Shown here: in pieces, positions 16,636 to 28,301 of the stretch | Layout: every line of letters begins with the position of its first letter | How positions within the stretch are numbered: position 1 is the first letter of the stretch | DNA from: Aerococcus sp. HMSC062A02 | GTDB lineage: Bacteria > Bacillota > Bacilli > Lactobacillales > Aerococcaceae | Length of the DNA: 59,856 nt | Assembly (NCBI RefSeq): GCF_001809535.1 | Contig: NZ_KV797921.1 | Location: forward strand, 101,092-160,947 | Direction of reading: 5' to 3' | The notes under the pieces: model-generated | Told to the model about the DNA's origin: nothing | What the model saw: the letters and a program-made list of their open reading frames with translations, nothing else | Database searches by the model: none | Translations under genes and position numbers: made by a program

Positions 16636-18576
16636 ATGGCGATCCAACTCTTACCTAGCCAAGTGGCGGACCAGATTGCAGCGGGCGAGGTGGTGGAACG
16701 GCCCGCTTCCGTTGTGAAGGAATTGCTGGAAAATGCCATCGATGGCCAGGCCCAGGAGATTGAAATCCGAGTGGAAGAGGGAGGACTCCGCAGCATCCAG
16801 GTGATTGACGATGGTATCGGCATCGCTTCTGATGAGGTGGAGTTAGCTTTTAAGCGCCATGCCACCTCTAAGATCCACCAGAGTCAGGACTTGTTCCGGA
16901 TTCATTCGCTCGGCTTTCGTGGGGAGGCCCTGCCGAGTATTGCCTCCGTTTCTGAAATGACCTTGGAGACTTCAGATGGCCAGACGGGGACCTGGATCTA
17001 CTTGCAGGCCGGTGAGCTGGTGGACCGGCGCGACAGCCATCTCCGTCAGGGGACCTCGGTTCTAGTGGAGAATCTGTTCTACAATACGCCAGCGCGCTTG
17101 AAGTATATCAAGAGCCTGCCAACTGAGCTCTCCCATATTTCCAATATTATTAACCGCCAGGCACTGGGCCATCCCCAGATTCGTTTTCGTTATTTTAATG
17201 AGGACAAGCTGGTCTTTGAGAGTAATGGCAAGGGCCGGCTCCAGGAAGTTTTGGCGGCTGTTTATGGCTTTAAGCAGGCCCGGGAGATGTACCCGATCGA
17301 AGCCGAGAGTTTGGACTTCAAGTTGACCGGCTATGTGTCCCCACCGACCTTGACGCGGGCCAGCAAGAACTATATCTCCCTCTACCTGAACGGCCGCTAT
17401 ATCCGCAATTATAAGTTAAGTCAAGCGGTCATCGATGGTTACCGGGAGAAGTTAATGATTGGCCGCTATCCAATCGCTGTCCTCCATATCGAGGCCGATC
17501 CCCAGCTCCTGGATGTCAATGTCCACCCCACTAAGATGGAGGTGCGGATCTCTAAGGAAGACGTCCTCTATGATCTGATCAAAGAGAGCCTGGACCATAT
17601 CTTCCAACCCCTCCAGCGGATACCTGAGGCCAACCAACCCCTCCAGTATACCGAAGAAGCCAAGCCAGAGCCCTTCCGCTTAGAAGAAAGCTATGAGCAG
17701 GGCCACTTGCCCTTGTCCAGCCCTCGCCCTCAATCGCCATCAAGGAGAGAAAGCCAGCTAAGCGAGCTGGTTTCCTCAACAAATGACCCTTGGAAAGAAG
17801 CGGGAAGGCCAAGTGGAAATGCTAGCCTTGATTCAGAAGCTAGCCCAAGTCAGGCTCAGCCGGTTTCTTCAGAGACGATCCAACCTTCAATTGAGGAGCG
17901 CCAGCACAAGCACAGTGAAAAAGAAGTCTGGCGGGACGTGGACCGGGTTACGTCCATTGATGCTAAACAGGTCGACCAGTCCCCGCGCTTTCCTGACCTG
18001 GACTATATCGGTCAATTGCACGGGACCTACCTCTTAGCTTCAGACGACACGGGCATGTACCTACTGGACCAGCACGCCATGCAGGAGCGGATTAAGTATG
18101 AATACTACCGGGACCATATCGGAACTTACGGGACCGCTATGCAGGAATTGCTGATCCCCGAACTTTTTGAATTCACCCAGGATGAAATGCTTGAGATCCG
18201 TCCTCTCCTGCCTAAATTAAAGGAGATGCAGCTTGACTTTGAACTCTTTGGCAGCCAAACCCTGCAATTATCTGCCCATCCCACTTGGATTCGGTCTGAC
18301 CAAGTCCATGAGACGGTAGAGGAATTGATCCAACTGGCCCTGACCGATAAGTCAGCCAGTGTGAGTAAGTTCCGCCAGGCGACAGCCATCATGATGAGTT
18401 GCAAGCTCTCGATTAAGGCCAACCACTACTTGTCCGACGACCAAGCCAAGCAACTGATTGCTGACCTGAGCCAGTGCCAGAATCCTTTTAACTGCGCTCA
18501 TGGTCGACCAGTCCTGATCCACTATTCGACTTATGAGATCGAGCGTTTGTTTAAACGGATCCAGGATAGCCATTAG
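16636..18576 (+). CDS. mutL: DNA mismatch repair protein MutL (endonuclease type)
   Basis: 646 aa. The GHKL ATPase domain (about 1-330) contains the motifs ELLENAIDGQA, DDGIGI and GFRGEAL. A variable linker follows (about 340-450), then a dimerisation/endonuclease domain. The C-terminal domain keeps the metal-site signatures DQHAMQERIKYE, SCK and CAHGRP, so it should nick DNA itself, as expected in bacteria without MutH. It is translationally coupled to mutS. Confidence 0.96.
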   Translation: MAIQLLPSQVADQIAAGEVVERPASVVKELLENAIDGQAQEIEIRVEEGGLRSIQVIDDGIGIASDEVELAFKRHATSKIHQSQDLFRIHSLGFRGEALPSIASVSEMTLETSDGQTGTWIYLQAGELVDRRDSHLRQGTSVLVENLFYNTPARLKYIKSLPTELSHISNIINRQALGHPQIRFRYFNEDKLVFESNGKGRLQEVLAAVYGFKQAREMYPIEAESLDFKLTGYVSPPTLTRASKNYISLYLNGRYIRNYKLSQAVIDGYREKLMIGRYPIAVLHIEADPQLLDVNVHPTKMEVRISKEDVLYDLIKESLDHIFQPLQRIPEANQPLQYTEEAKPEPFRLEESYEQGHLPLSSPRPQSPSRRESQLSELVSSTNDPWKEAGRPSGNASLDSEASPSQAQPVSSETIQPSIEERQHKHSEKEVWRDVDRVTSIDAKQVDQSPRFPDLDYIGQLHGTYLLASDDTGMYLLDQHAMQERIKYEYYRDHIGTYGTAMQELLIPELFEFTQDEMLEIRPLLPKLKEMQLDFELFGSQTLQLSAHPTWIRSDQVHETVEELIQLALTDKSASVSKFRQATAIMMSCKLSIKANHYLSDDQAKQLIADLSQCQNPFNCAHGRPVLIHYSTYEIERLFKRIQDSH

Positions 18577-18581
18577 TCCCG

Positions 18582-18595
18582 GGCACAAATGTTCG
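18582..18595 (+). promoter_or_regulatory. Putative LexA box upstream of msrB-ruvAB
   Basis: GGCACAAATGTTCG matches the consensus CGAACRNRYGTTYG at 12 of 14 positions; the right half-site is perfect. It overlaps the -35 of the promoter at 18592-18620. Confidence 0.45.
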
Positions 18596-18620
18596 CATTC
18601 GGCAAGCTTTATGTTAGAAT
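18592..18620 (+). promoter_or_regulatory. Possible msrB promoter
   Basis: TTCGCA (18592-18597), 17-bp spacer, TAGAAT (18615-18620). The -35 is weak, so the call is moderate. Confidence 0.4.
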
Positions 18621-18652
18621 GAGAGTGACAAAACCTTAAAGGAGTGACTGAA

Positions 18653-19090
18653 ATGGACCAAGCCAATAAAGAAGCACGTTTGAAAGAATTAGATGATATC
18701 CAATACCGGGTGACCCAAGAAAGTGGGACTGAAGCACCTTTTTCAGGTAAGTATGATGACCATTATGATAAGGGGATCTATGTGGATATTGTCGATGGGA
18801 GTCCGCTCTTTGCCTCAACGACTAAATTTAATGCGGGGTGTGGTTGGCCTTCCTTCTCTAAGCCGCTCTTTGACGACCAAATTAAGGAAAATACCGACAC
18901 CAGCCACGGCATGGTGCGAACCGAAGTGCGGAGCCAAGCCGCAGATTCTCACCTCGGCCATGTCTTTAATGATGGGCCTAAAGACCAAGGTGGTTTGCGC
19001 TACTGCATCAATTCCGCAGCCTTAGACTTCATCCCTTATGAAGAGATGGACGAAAAAGGTTACGGCGACTATAAGAAATTTGTAGAATAG
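18653..19090 (+). CDS. msrB: Peptide-methionine (R)-S-oxide reductase
   Basis: Repairs methionine-R-sulfoxide in proteins. 145 aa. The catalytic Cys is C118 in RYCINSAAL; the GCGWPSF motif and H-x-GHVF-x-DGP are conserved. The zinc-binding CxxC pairs of some MsrB proteins are absent. The ATG at 18653 has GGAG eight bases upstream; a GTG at 18644 lies inside that SD and is unlikely. It stands alone, without msrA, between mutL and ruvA. The 12-bp gap to ruvA suggests co-transcription with ruvAB. Confidence 0.95.
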   Translation: MDQANKEARLKELDDIQYRVTQESGTEAPFSGKYDDHYDKGIYVDIVDGSPLFASTTKFNAGCGWPSFSKPLFDDQIKENTDTSHGMVRTEVRSQAADSHLGHVFNDGPKDQGGLRYCINSAALDFIPYEEMDEKGYGDYKKFVE

Positions 19091-19102
19091 GAGCATTCCG
19101 TC

Positions 19103-19702
19103 ATGTATGCTTATTTTAAAGGAAAGATAACCAGCATCTTACCGAATGCGATTATCATTGAAGTGAATGGGATTGGTTACCAAGTGATTATGGCCAATCC
19201 CTATCGCTTTTCTAGCCAGGTGGGGCAGGAAGCAAGGATCTGGCTCTACCAAGCAGTCAGTCAAGATAGCATCCGCCTCTATGGTTTTAGCGATGAAGCG
19301 GAGAAGGACTTATTCCTGCATCTGATTTCGGTCTCAGGGATTGGACCTAGGAGTGCCTTGTCTATCCTCAGCTTGGACGACCACGAAGGCTTGATCCGGG
19401 CCATTGACCAGGCAGATAGTCAATTCTTGACCAAGTTTCCTGGTGTCGGCAAGAAGACGGCCCAGCAGATTATCCTCGACTTGCAGGGTAAACTAACGAG
19501 TGATGTTGAAGATAAAGCGGCATCCCAAGCCGCTTCGGCGAGTCCTTCCCATCCTATTACCCAAGAACTAGAAGAGGCCCTGGACAGTTTGGGCTATTCC
19601 CAACGCGATATCCAGCGTGTGGTCAAGCAGATGGACTTTGACCAAGTGGCGACTACTTCGGACGCTATCCGTCAAGCCCTGCGCTTGATGACTGCTCGCT
19701 AG
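19103..19702 (+). CDS. ruvA: Holliday junction DNA helicase subunit RuvA
   Basis: Binds four-way junctions and loads RuvB. 199 aa. An N-terminal OB fold, two helix-hairpin-helix motifs (LISVSGIGPRSALSIL and FPGVGKKTAQQII) and a C-terminal domain that contacts RuvB are all seen. No ruvC lies nearby, as expected for Firmicutes, which use RecU. Confidence 0.97.
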   Translation: MYAYFKGKITSILPNAIIIEVNGIGYQVIMANPYRFSSQVGQEARIWLYQAVSQDSIRLYGFSDEAEKDLFLHLISVSGIGPRSALSILSLDDHEGLIRAIDQADSQFLTKFPGVGKKTAQQIILDLQGKLTSDVEDKAASQAASASPSHPITQELEEALDSLGYSQRDIQRVVKQMDFDQVATTSDAIRQALRLMTAR

Positions 19703-19739
19703 TTGATTCAGGACAAAGAAATTTGAAAGGAGGCCTGCA

Positions 19740-20750
19740 GTGGCAGAGCGTATACTAGATGAGAATAACCAAGGCCTAGGGGAGGAGAAGTTTGAAGGCT
19801 CGCTCCGTCCCCAGTACTTAAGGGAGTATATTGGGCAGTCTGCTCTCAAAAAGGAGCTAGCTGTCTATATCCAAGCTTGCCAGGCCCGTGATGAATCCTT
19901 AGACCATGTCCTCCTCTACGGCCCACCTGGCTTGGGGAAGACGACCCTGGCTTATGTCTTAGCTAATGAACTCGGGGTAGGGGTCCACACGACCAGCGGC
20001 CCAGCGATTGAGAAGACAGGGGACTTACTCGTCTTACTCAATGAGATGGCGCCGGGGGATATTCTCTTTATTGATGAGATCCACCGCCTGCCCCGGGTGG
20101 TGGAAGAGATGCTCTATTCGGCGATGGAAGACTTCCGGGTGGATATTATTGTGGGTCAGGATACCGAAGCCCACGCTATCCAGTTCGACCTGCCCCCCTT
20201 CACCTTACTGGGGGCCACCACACGGGCAGGGGCCTTATCAGCGCCTCTGCGCGATCGTTTCGGTATTGTCAAACAGTTGCGCTACTACAGTCCTGACGAG
20301 CTCAATGCCATTGTTCAGCGGACCAGCCAGGTGCTCAATAGTCCCATCGATGACCAGGCCAGTTATGAGATTGCCTTGCGCTCGCGCGGGACGCCACGGA
20401 TTGCCAACCGTTTGTTGAAGCGGGTCCGGGACTTTGCCCAGGTCTTCAATGAGGACCAACGCATTGACCTGGCCATTACCCAGAAGGCCTTGGACATTTT
20501 GGAAGTGGATGCCAAGGGACTGGACGCTGTTGACCGAAAGATCTTGGAAACCATGATTTTTTACTACCAAGGCGGCCCGGTCGGCTTGTCGACAATTGCT
20601 GCTAATATTGCCGAAGACCCCCTCACCATCGAAGATATGTATGAACCCTACCTGATCCAGAATGGCTTTCTCCAACGGACGCCTCGGGGACGGATCGTCA
20701 CCTCCCTAGCCTATAGCCATTTAGGGATCGACCCAGAAGAAAGCAAGTGA
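19740..20750 (+). CDS. ruvB: Holliday junction branch migration ATPase RuvB
   Basis: AAA+ motor of branch migration. 336 aa. Walker [10 protein letters not shown] (about 61-69), Walker [11 protein letters not shown], sensor 1 GATTRAG, Arg finger region LRDRFG, and a C-terminal winged helix with QRTPRGR. The start is GTG with a perfect AGGAGG six bases upstream. The gene ends just before queA. Confidence 0.98.
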   Translation: MAERILDENNQGLGEEKFEGSLRPQYLREYIGQSALKKELAVYIQACQARDESLDHVLLYGPPGLGKTTLAYVLANELGVGVHTTSGPAIEKTGDLLVLLNEMAPGDILFIDEIHRLPRVVEEMLYSAMEDFRVDIIVGQDTEAHAIQFDLPPFTLLGATTRAGALSAPLRDRFGIVKQLRYYSPDELNAIVQRTSQVLNSPIDDQASYEIALRSRGTPRIANRLLKRVRDFAQVFNEDQRIDLAITQKALDILEVDAKGLDAVDRKILETMIFYYQGGPVGLSTIAANIAEDPLTIEDMYEPYLIQNGFLQRTPRGRIVTSLAYSHLGIDPEESK

Positions 20751-20767
20751 AAAAGGAAGCGAATGGA

Positions 20768-21826
20768 ATGACATTAAAAACTTCAGACTATGACTATGAC
20801 CTACCCGAAGAACTGATTGCCCAGACCCCAAGCAAGGACCGGTTAAATTGCCGGCTTTTGACCCTCGATGCCCAGACTGGCCACTATGCAGACCATATGT
20901 TTGCTGACTTGCTCGATATCTTGGAAGCTGGAGATGTGCTCGTCCTCAATGACACCCGGGTCCTCCCTGCCCGGCTCTTGGGCACCAAGGAAGAAACCGG
21001 CGGCCATGCCGAGCTCTTATTGCTAAATAACTTGAATGGGGACCGCTGGGAAGTTCTCGCCAAACCAGCCCGCCGCCTGAAGACAGGGACCATTATCCAA
21101 TTTGGAGACGGCCAGCTAAGGGCTAAGGTGGTGAAGGAATTAGACCACGGGGGACGAGAAATTGAATTTCTTTATGAGGGCATTTTTATGGAAATTCTGG
21201 AAGCTTTGGGAGAGATGCCCCTGCCTCCTTATATCAAGGAGCACTTGGATGACCCGGACCGCTATCAGACGGTCTACGCCAAGGAGAATGGGTCAGCAGC
21301 GGCGCCTACAGCCGGTCTGCATTTTACCGAAGACTTCCTAGACCAGGTCCAAGCTAAGGGCGTTGACCTGGCCTATCTGACCCTCCATGTGGGCCTAGGT
21401 ACCTTCCGCCCTGTGAGTGCCGATGATTTAACTGACCATGAGATGCATTCGGAATTCTACCGTTTGGACGAAAATAATGCCCAGAAGATCAAGACTGCTA
21501 AAGCAGCGGGCAAGCGGGTCGTTGCGGTGGGCACCACCTGTATCCGTACCCTAGAGACCATCGCTCAAAAATTTGAAGGTCAGCTGCAAGCAGACTCAGG
21601 TTGGACCTCTATTTTTATTTACCCAGGTTTTGATTTCAAAGTGGTTGACGCCATTATTACCAACTTCCACCTGCCCAAGTCGACCTTAGTGATGTTAGTT
21701 AGTGCCTTCGCCGGCCGCCAGCATGTCCTGGCAGCCTATAAGCACGCAGTGGAAGCCTCTTACCGCTTCTTTAGCTTCGGGGACGCTATGTATATCCAAG
21801 GTCCCCAATACCGTGAAGACGATTAA
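20768..21826 (+). CDS. queA: S-adenosylmethionine:tRNA ribosyltransferase-isomerase
   Basis: Penultimate step of queuosine synthesis, at tRNA position 34. 352 aa. The N-terminus ([13 protein letters not shown]) and motifs [20 protein letters not shown] and [10 protein letters not shown] are typical. I prefer ATG 20768 because its N-terminus aligns with known QueA; a GTG at 20747 would overlap ruvB and add seven residues. The ruvA-ruvB-queA order is a conserved bacterial arrangement. Confidence 0.95.
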   Translation: MTLKTSDYDYDLPEELIAQTPSKDRLNCRLLTLDAQTGHYADHMFADLLDILEAGDVLVLNDTRVLPARLLGTKEETGGHAELLLLNNLNGDRWEVLAKPARRLKTGTIIQFGDGQLRAKVVKELDHGGREIEFLYEGIFMEILEALGEMPLPPYIKEHLDDPDRYQTVYAKENGSAAAPTAGLHFTEDFLDQVQAKGVDLAYLTLHVGLGTFRPVSADDLTDHEMHSEFYRLDENNAQKIKTAKAAGKRVVAVGTTCIRTLETIAQKFEGQLQADSGWTSIFIYPGFDFKVVDAIITNFHLPKSTLVMLVSAFAGRQHVLAAYKHAVEASYRFFSFGDAMYIQGPQYREDD

Positions 21827-21857
21827 CTTGTGACCATACGGGGAAAGGAGAGAGCTT

Positions 21858-24800
21858 ATGTTTGCCCCCTTGCATGTCAATAGCGCCTATACCTTACTCA
21901 AGAGCCCCATATCCCTAGCTGACTATGTGACTTTTGGCAAAAAATTGGGCTACCAGGCACTAGGCTTGGCCGATGTCAATGTCCTGTACGGCGCCTGTGA
22001 ATTCTACGACCTCTGCCAGGAAGCGGGGATTAAGGCCCTGATTGGTTTATCCCTCCAGCTCCCTTCTGAATTTATGGGCCAGGACTTTGAAGAATATGTG
22101 GTCTATGCGCGCAACCAGGCAGGCTACCAGGTCCTCATGCGCTTGTCTACCCTGGTTAAAACCGGGCGTTACGCAGAAGCCTTGGATCGATTAAAAAAGG
22201 AGAATGATGACCTCCTAGTAGTCCTATCCGCCGTTTATGGCCCCCATATGGCACGGATTAAAGAGAATCAAGACGCAGAAGCTCTGGCCTGGTGCCAGGG
22301 CTTTAAAGCGCATTTTAAGGCAGATAATCTTTATATTGGGCTGAGTGCCCAGGCCTTTGACCGCTACCACTTGGATAGCATTAAAGCGCTGAGCCAGAAG
22401 ACTGGCTTAGACCTCCTTGCCTTGCCCTATGTTGCCTACTTAGAGACGGAGGACTCTTTCTACAAGCAAGTCCTAGCAGCTATCGATCAGAACCAGCCGC
22501 TAGACGATATTGAAGCTAGCCGGGAGGGACGGGGCCCTCACTTTCTAAGGTCGCCGGCAGATTGGCGGGCTGAATACGCTGAAATCGGATTAGCGGAGGC
22601 GGTGGACCTTCTGTCTGACTTAGTCGCTGATCTGAATGTAGAGATGGTCTACCACAAGGAACTCTTGCCGCGCTTTCCCCTGGATGAGGGGGAGGATGCC
22701 CAGACCTACTTAGCCCAACAGGCAGCCCAAGGTTTGGCCGAGCGCGTGGGCGACCAGGCAAATTTTAAAGCTTACCAGGAGCGTTTGACCTATGAACTCC
22801 AAGTGATTCACCGGATGGGCTTTGATGATTATTTCTTGATCGTTTGGGATATTATGCGCTATGCCCGGGCCTCTAAGATTACTGTAGGGCCAGGCCGGGG
22901 GTCAGCAGCAGGCTCCTTGGTCGCCTATGCCCTCTTCATTACCCATGTCGATCCGATTGAAAACGACCTGCTCTTTGAGCGCTTTCTCAATCCGGAGCGC
23001 CACAGCATGCCCGATATCGACTTGGATTTTCCCGACAACCGCCGCCAGGATATCCTCCACTATGTCTTTGAAAAATATGGGGCCGACCATGTGGCCCAGA
23101 TTGCTACCTTCGGAACTTTTGCTGCGCGCAAGGCCTTGCGCGATGTGGGCTCAGCCCTAGGTAAGAGCCAAGCCGAAATCAGCACCTGGGCCAATCAAAT
23201 TGAGGGGCAAATCAGCTTGCGTGAGGCTTATCAAGGATCCAAAGACTTCCAGCGTTTGCTAGAGGAAACGGAAGATGGCAAGCTCTGGCTCCAGGCAGCA
23301 CTCAAACTGGAAGGCTTGCCCCGCCATGTCTCAACCCATGCGGCAGGGGTCCTGATTAGCGACCGGCCCCTGGTGGCGGATATTCCCCTCCAGCAGAACG
23401 CCAACAATGAAATCTTACTCTCTCAATTCACCATGGGCGAAGTCGAGCGGATTGGCCTCTTGAAGATTGACTTCTTAGGTCTTATCAACTTGAGCATCCT
23501 CCACGATGTCAAGGAAGCCGCTGAGAAATTAGGCTATAAGGACTTAGACCAAAAATTGGCTCAAAAGGATGATCCGGAGGTTTACCAGCTCTTCCAGCGG
23601 GCTGAGACCCTGGGCGTCTTCCAGTTTGAATCGGATGGTATTCGCAATGTCCTGCGCCAAGTGAGTCCCGAATCCATGGAAGACCTGGCAGCCGTCAATG
23701 CCCTCTTCCGGCCGGGACCAATGAAGCAGATCAACCACTTTGCCCGACGCAAGCACGGCCAGGAAGCCATCAGTTATCCCCATGAGGACCTTGCTCCGAT
23801 CTTGGAAGCGACATACGGGGTCATGGTCTACCAAGAGCAAGTCATGCAGGTGGCCCAAAAGATTGCTGGCTTTAGCCTCGGTCAGGCCGATATTCTGCGC
23901 CGGGCCATGGGCAAGAAGCAGCAGGAAGTTTTAGATGGCCTCCATGATCAATTCATCACGGGAGCTATCGACCAGGGCTATGAGGCAGGCTTGGCCGAAG
24001 AGGTCTACCACTATATCGATGCCTTCGCCAATTATGGCTTCAACCGGTCCCATGCCTTTGCCTATTCTTACTTGGCCTATGACTTGGCCTGGTTCAAGGT
24101 CCATTGCCCGGCTGCCTTTTACTACGGCAACCTTCGCCACACCAGCATCCATGACGTCAAGGGTAAACAGCTCTTAACGGAGGCCCGATCAGCTGGCATT
24201 CAAATTGACCTGCCCAGTGTCAACCGGTCCTTCATGCCCTTGGACCTGGTCGACCAGTCGACCCTCCGCCTGGGCCTATCCAATATCAAGACCCTGAGCC
24301 GGCCGGTGAGTCGGAGCATTATTTCAGAGCGCCAGTACGGAGGTGCCTACAAGGATCTTATGGATTTTGTCAGTCGCTTGGATCAAGCAGCCGCCAGGGA
24401 AAAGGTGCTGACCGCTCTGGCCTTATCCGGCGCCCTGGATGACTTTAACTATAACCGCCGGACCCTGGTTGAAGATGCCCTGCCTAAGTTGCTGGACCAC
24501 CGCAAACTTTTTGGTCAGCAGAGCCAACAGAACCAGCTAGACCTGGGCATGGCCAATGACTACCAGTCCCTCTTCGCTCCGGTCATTGAAGAATACGAAG
24601 AGTACAAGGATTCCGAACTGATCCAACAAGAAATTGACTACCTAGGCCTCTGTCTGAGTGTCGATCCCTATGCAGCCTGGAAGGACTTCTACCAGACAGG
24701 CCAGCTCCAGGCCATTAGCGATCTCAAGCCAGGCCAGGGAGTTCAGGTTATCGGTGAAGTCGTCCATGTCAAACGGATCCAAACGAAGAAGGGGCAACCC

Positions 24801-25253
24801 ATGGCCTTCCTGGAAGTCCAAGATGCCACGGGGACGGTTAACTTAACCGCCTTTCCCCAGACCTATATCCGCTATGTCGCCTTCTTGCGGGATAAGCAGA
24901 AACTGGCCGTGCGCGGGAAGACTGAAGAGCGGCGCGACCAACTCCAAATCCTAGTCGATCAAGTTTATCGCCTGGACCAAGCCTACTACCAGCAGCTCAA
25001 AGATCAAGCCATTAAGCAGGGCAGGGCGGGGGCCTTCCACATCGAAGTTGCCAACCAAGCAGCAGCTTCCCAGAAGAAAGCAGACTTGCTGGCCCTCGTC
25101 CAAGACCAACCTGGCATCACGCCCCTCCACTTTATCTTCAAAGAAGAGGGCAGCCAGTACTGGTTGGCTTCTCAATTTGCGCTCGCTCATACGCCCCAGG
25201 TCCTCCAAGCCCTAAAGGATATTTATGGGGAAAAACATGTCATTCTCAGCTAA
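21858..25253 (+). CDS. dnaE: DNA polymerase III alpha subunit (DnaE type)
   Basis: Replicative or lagging-strand polymerase. 1131 aa. Order: PHP domain (about 1-270), C-family polymerase core with the catalytic acidic motif PDIDLDFPD and the GPGRGSAAGSLV loop, helix-hairpin-helix region, and an OB fold near 965-1045. It lacks the embedded proofreading domain of PolC. The PHP metal-site motifs are degenerate (PLHVNS and LADVN instead of HxHxxYS and TDHG), so this domain is probably structural only. Good SD (AAAGGAGAG) before the ATG. Downstream pfkA is the usual neighbour in Firmicutes. Confidence 0.97.
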   Translation: MFAPLHVNSAYTLLKSPISLADYVTFGKKLGYQALGLADVNVLYGACEFYDLCQEAGIKALIGLSLQLPSEFMGQDFEEYVVYARNQAGYQVLMRLSTLVKTGRYAEALDRLKKENDDLLVVLSAVYGPHMARIKENQDAEALAWCQGFKAHFKADNLYIGLSAQAFDRYHLDSIKALSQKTGLDLLALPYVAYLETEDSFYKQVLAAIDQNQPLDDIEASREGRGPHFLRSPADWRAEYAEIGLAEAVDLLSDLVADLNVEMVYHKELLPRFPLDEGEDAQTYLAQQAAQGLAERVGDQANFKAYQERLTYELQVIHRMGFDDYFLIVWDIMRYARASKITVGPGRGSAAGSLVAYALFITHVDPIENDLLFERFLNPERHSMPDIDLDFPDNRRQDILHYVFEKYGADHVAQIATFGTFAARKALRDVGSALGKSQAEISTWANQIEGQISLREAYQGSKDFQRLLEETEDGKLWLQAALKLEGLPRHVSTHAAGVLISDRPLVADIPLQQNANNEILLSQFTMGEVERIGLLKIDFLGLINLSILHDVKEAAEKLGYKDLDQKLAQKDDPEVYQLFQRAETLGVFQFESDGIRNVLRQVSPESMEDLAAVNALFRPGPMKQINHFARRKHGQEAISYPHEDLAPILEATYGVMVYQEQVMQVAQKIAGFSLGQADILRRAMGKKQQEVLDGLHDQFITGAIDQGYEAGLAEEVYHYIDAFANYGFNRSHAFAYSYLAYDLAWFKVHCPAAFYYGNLRHTSIHDVKGKQLLTEARSAGIQIDLPSVNRSFMPLDLVDQSTLRLGLSNIKTLSRPVSRSIISERQYGGAYKDLMDFVSRLDQAAAREKVLTALALSGALDDFNYNRRTLVEDALPKLLDHRKLFGQQSQQNQLDLGMANDYQSLFAPVIEEYEEYKDSELIQQEIDYLGLCLSVDPYAAWKDFYQTGQLQAISDLKPGQGVQVIGEVVHVKRIQTKKGQPMAFLEVQDATGTVNLTAFPQTYIRYVAFLRDKQKLAVRGKTEERRDQLQILVDQVYRLDQAYYQQLKDQAIKQGRAGAFHIEVANQAAASQKKADLLALVQDQPGITPLHFIFKEEGSQYWLASQFALAHTPQVLQALKDIYGEKHVILS

Positions 25254-25321
25254 CAAGTTCGTGAAAAAATTACAAATGGGGCGACATTCTTTGAAAAAAA
25301 TGTTAAGATAAAATTGTATGA

Positions 25322-26326
<1,005 letters not shown>

Positions 26327-26368
26327 GTCTATTCGTTCAAAGGATTAAAGCAAAAAAGGAGAACAAAA

Positions 26369-28144
26369 ATGCAAAAGAACACTAAAATTGTTTGTACTAT
26401 TGGCCCAGCTTCTGAGTCAGTTGAAACCTTAGTTCAATTAATGGAAGCGGGCATGAACGTTGCTCGTTTGAACTTCTCACACGGTTCGCATGAAGAACAT
26501 GAAGCCCGGATTAAGAACATCCGTGAAGCTGCCAAACAAAGCGGCAAGCGGGTTGCCCTCTTATTGGACACAAAGGGGCCTGAAATCCGTACCCACAATA
26601 TGGTTAACCATGAACCTGTTTTACTTGAAAAAGGTACTACCGTTTCCATCTTTTCAAGTGAAGTGGAAGGGGACGCAAGCAAGTTCTCAATTACTTACCC
26701 AGAATTGATTGATGATGTTCACGTTGGTTCACATATCTTAGTCGACGATGGTCTGGTTGACTTACTGGTTACTGACATTAACAAAGCCGATGGTGAAATT
26801 GTAACTGTTGTAGAAAACAGCGGGATCATCAAAGACAAGAAGGGCGTCAATGTACCAGGCGTTTCAATCAATTTACCTGGGATTACGGATAAAGACGAAG
26901 CAGATATTCGCTTCGGTTTGGAACAAGGCATTGATTTTATTGCGGCTTCCTTTGTTCGTAAACCAGAAGACATCCTTGAAATCCGCGAAATCTTAGAAGA
27001 AACTGGCAATGAAGATGTTCAAATCCTGCCTAAGATCGAAAACCAAGAAGGCGTGGACAATATTAAAGAAATTATGAACGTTTCCGATGGTTTAATGATT
27101 GCCCGCGGGGACTTAGGGGTTGAAATTCCTGTAGAAACTGTTCCAATCGCTCAAAAAGATATGATTGAACTCTGCAATAGCTTGGGTAAACCAGTCATTA
27201 CAGCTACCCAAATGTTAGATTCCATGCAACGGAACCCACGTCCAACGCGTGCTGAAGCGTCAGACGTTGCCAATGCTATCTACGACGGTACCGATGCGAT
27301 TATGTTATCTGGTGAAACAGCTGCAGGGGACTATCCTGTTGAAGCCGTTCAAACTATGAATCGGATTGCTTTAGCAACTGAAGCTCAAATCGCTGCACAC
27401 TCAGAAGGTGTTTTACCTAACCATGTGGAACGTGGTGACCATGCCCAATTAGACGTGGCCGAAGCTATCAGCCAATCCGTTGCTTATACAGCAAGCAACT
27501 TGGGCATCCGTACCATTGTTGCTGCCACAGATTCTGGTTTTACTGCTAAAATGATTTCTAAATACCGTCCAAATGCGACAATCTTGGCTTTAACCTTCTC
27601 TGAAAGCCGCGCCAATAAGCTCATGCTTTCGAGTGGGGTAGAACCAATTGTAGCTGAACGTCCAGCAACAACTGATGACATGATGATCTTAGCTGCTAAC
27701 TTAGCCAAGGAAAATGGCTATGCCCAAGACGGCGACAAGATCTTAGTAACTGCTGGTGTTCCTGTCGGTGAACGTGGCACAACTAACTTAATGAAGATCC
27801 AAATCGTTGGCCGTCAAATCGTTCGCGGCCAAGGTATCGGGGAAAATTCTGCTGTCGGTCACGTTGTCTTAGCTAAGGACGCGAAAGAAGCTAACGAAAA
27901 AGTAACGGCTAATTCTGTCCTTGTTGTGAAGACAACAGATGAATCATACAACGATGCCATTAGCAAAGCGAAGGCAGTTATCGTTGAAGAAGGCGGCGTA
28001 ACGAGCCATGCTGCAGTACTTGGCATTAACACCAATACCCCAGTCATCGTAGGGGCTGAAGGTGCAGTTGCAGAAGTGACTGAAGGTCAATTAGTCACCG
28101 TCGATGCCCGTCGTGGTGTCGTTTATGAAGGCGGCGACGCTTAA
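26369..28144 (+). CDS. pyk: Pyruvate kinase with C-terminal PEP-utilizer domain
   Basis: Final ATP-yielding step of glycolysis. 591 aa: the barrel catalytic core (motifs [24 protein letters not shown]), an alpha/beta regulatory domain, and an extra C-terminal phosphohistidine-like domain (about 480-590, [11 protein letters not shown]) as in Bacillus-type enzymes. Codon use leans strongly to the A- and T-ending codons of highly expressed genes. A strong terminator follows. Confidence 0.98.
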   Translation: MQKNTKIVCTIGPASESVETLVQLMEAGMNVARLNFSHGSHEEHEARIKNIREAAKQSGKRVALLLDTKGPEIRTHNMVNHEPVLLEKGTTVSIFSSEVEGDASKFSITYPELIDDVHVGSHILVDDGLVDLLVTDINKADGEIVTVVENSGIIKDKKGVNVPGVSINLPGITDKDEADIRFGLEQGIDFIAASFVRKPEDILEIREILEETGNEDVQILPKIENQEGVDNIKEIMNVSDGLMIARGDLGVEIPVETVPIAQKDMIELCNSLGKPVITATQMLDSMQRNPRPTRAEASDVANAIYDGTDAIMLSGETAAGDYPVEAVQTMNRIALATEAQIAAHSEGVLPNHVERGDHAQLDVAEAISQSVAYTASNLGIRTIVAATDSGFTAKMISKYRPNATILALTFSESRANKLMLSSGVEPIVAERPATTDDMMILAANLAKENGYAQDGDKILVTAGVPVGERGTTNLMKIQIVGRQIVRGQGIGENSAVGHVVLAKDAKEANEKVTANSVLVVKTTDESYNDAISKAKAVIVEEGGVTSHAAVLGINTNTPVIVGAEGAVAEVTEGQLVTVDARRGVVYEGGDA

Positions 28145-28163
28145 TTAAGCTGAAACTAGATTG

Positions 28164-28208
28164 AGAATTTTGCTTGTTGGATTAACCAATGAGCAAAATT
28201 CTTTTTTT
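28164..28208 (+). terminator. Terminator after pyk
   Basis: AGAATTTTGCT (28164-28174) pairs with AGCAAAATTCT (28192-28202), followed by a T-run. Confidence 0.9.
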
Positions 28209-28301
28209 TATAAGATCAGGTCGAGCGCTCAGAGCTTAAAGTATGCTAGAATAGAAAGCGTATGAAATTGGATACGATTCGACCAATGAAAGAGGTAGAC
28301 C

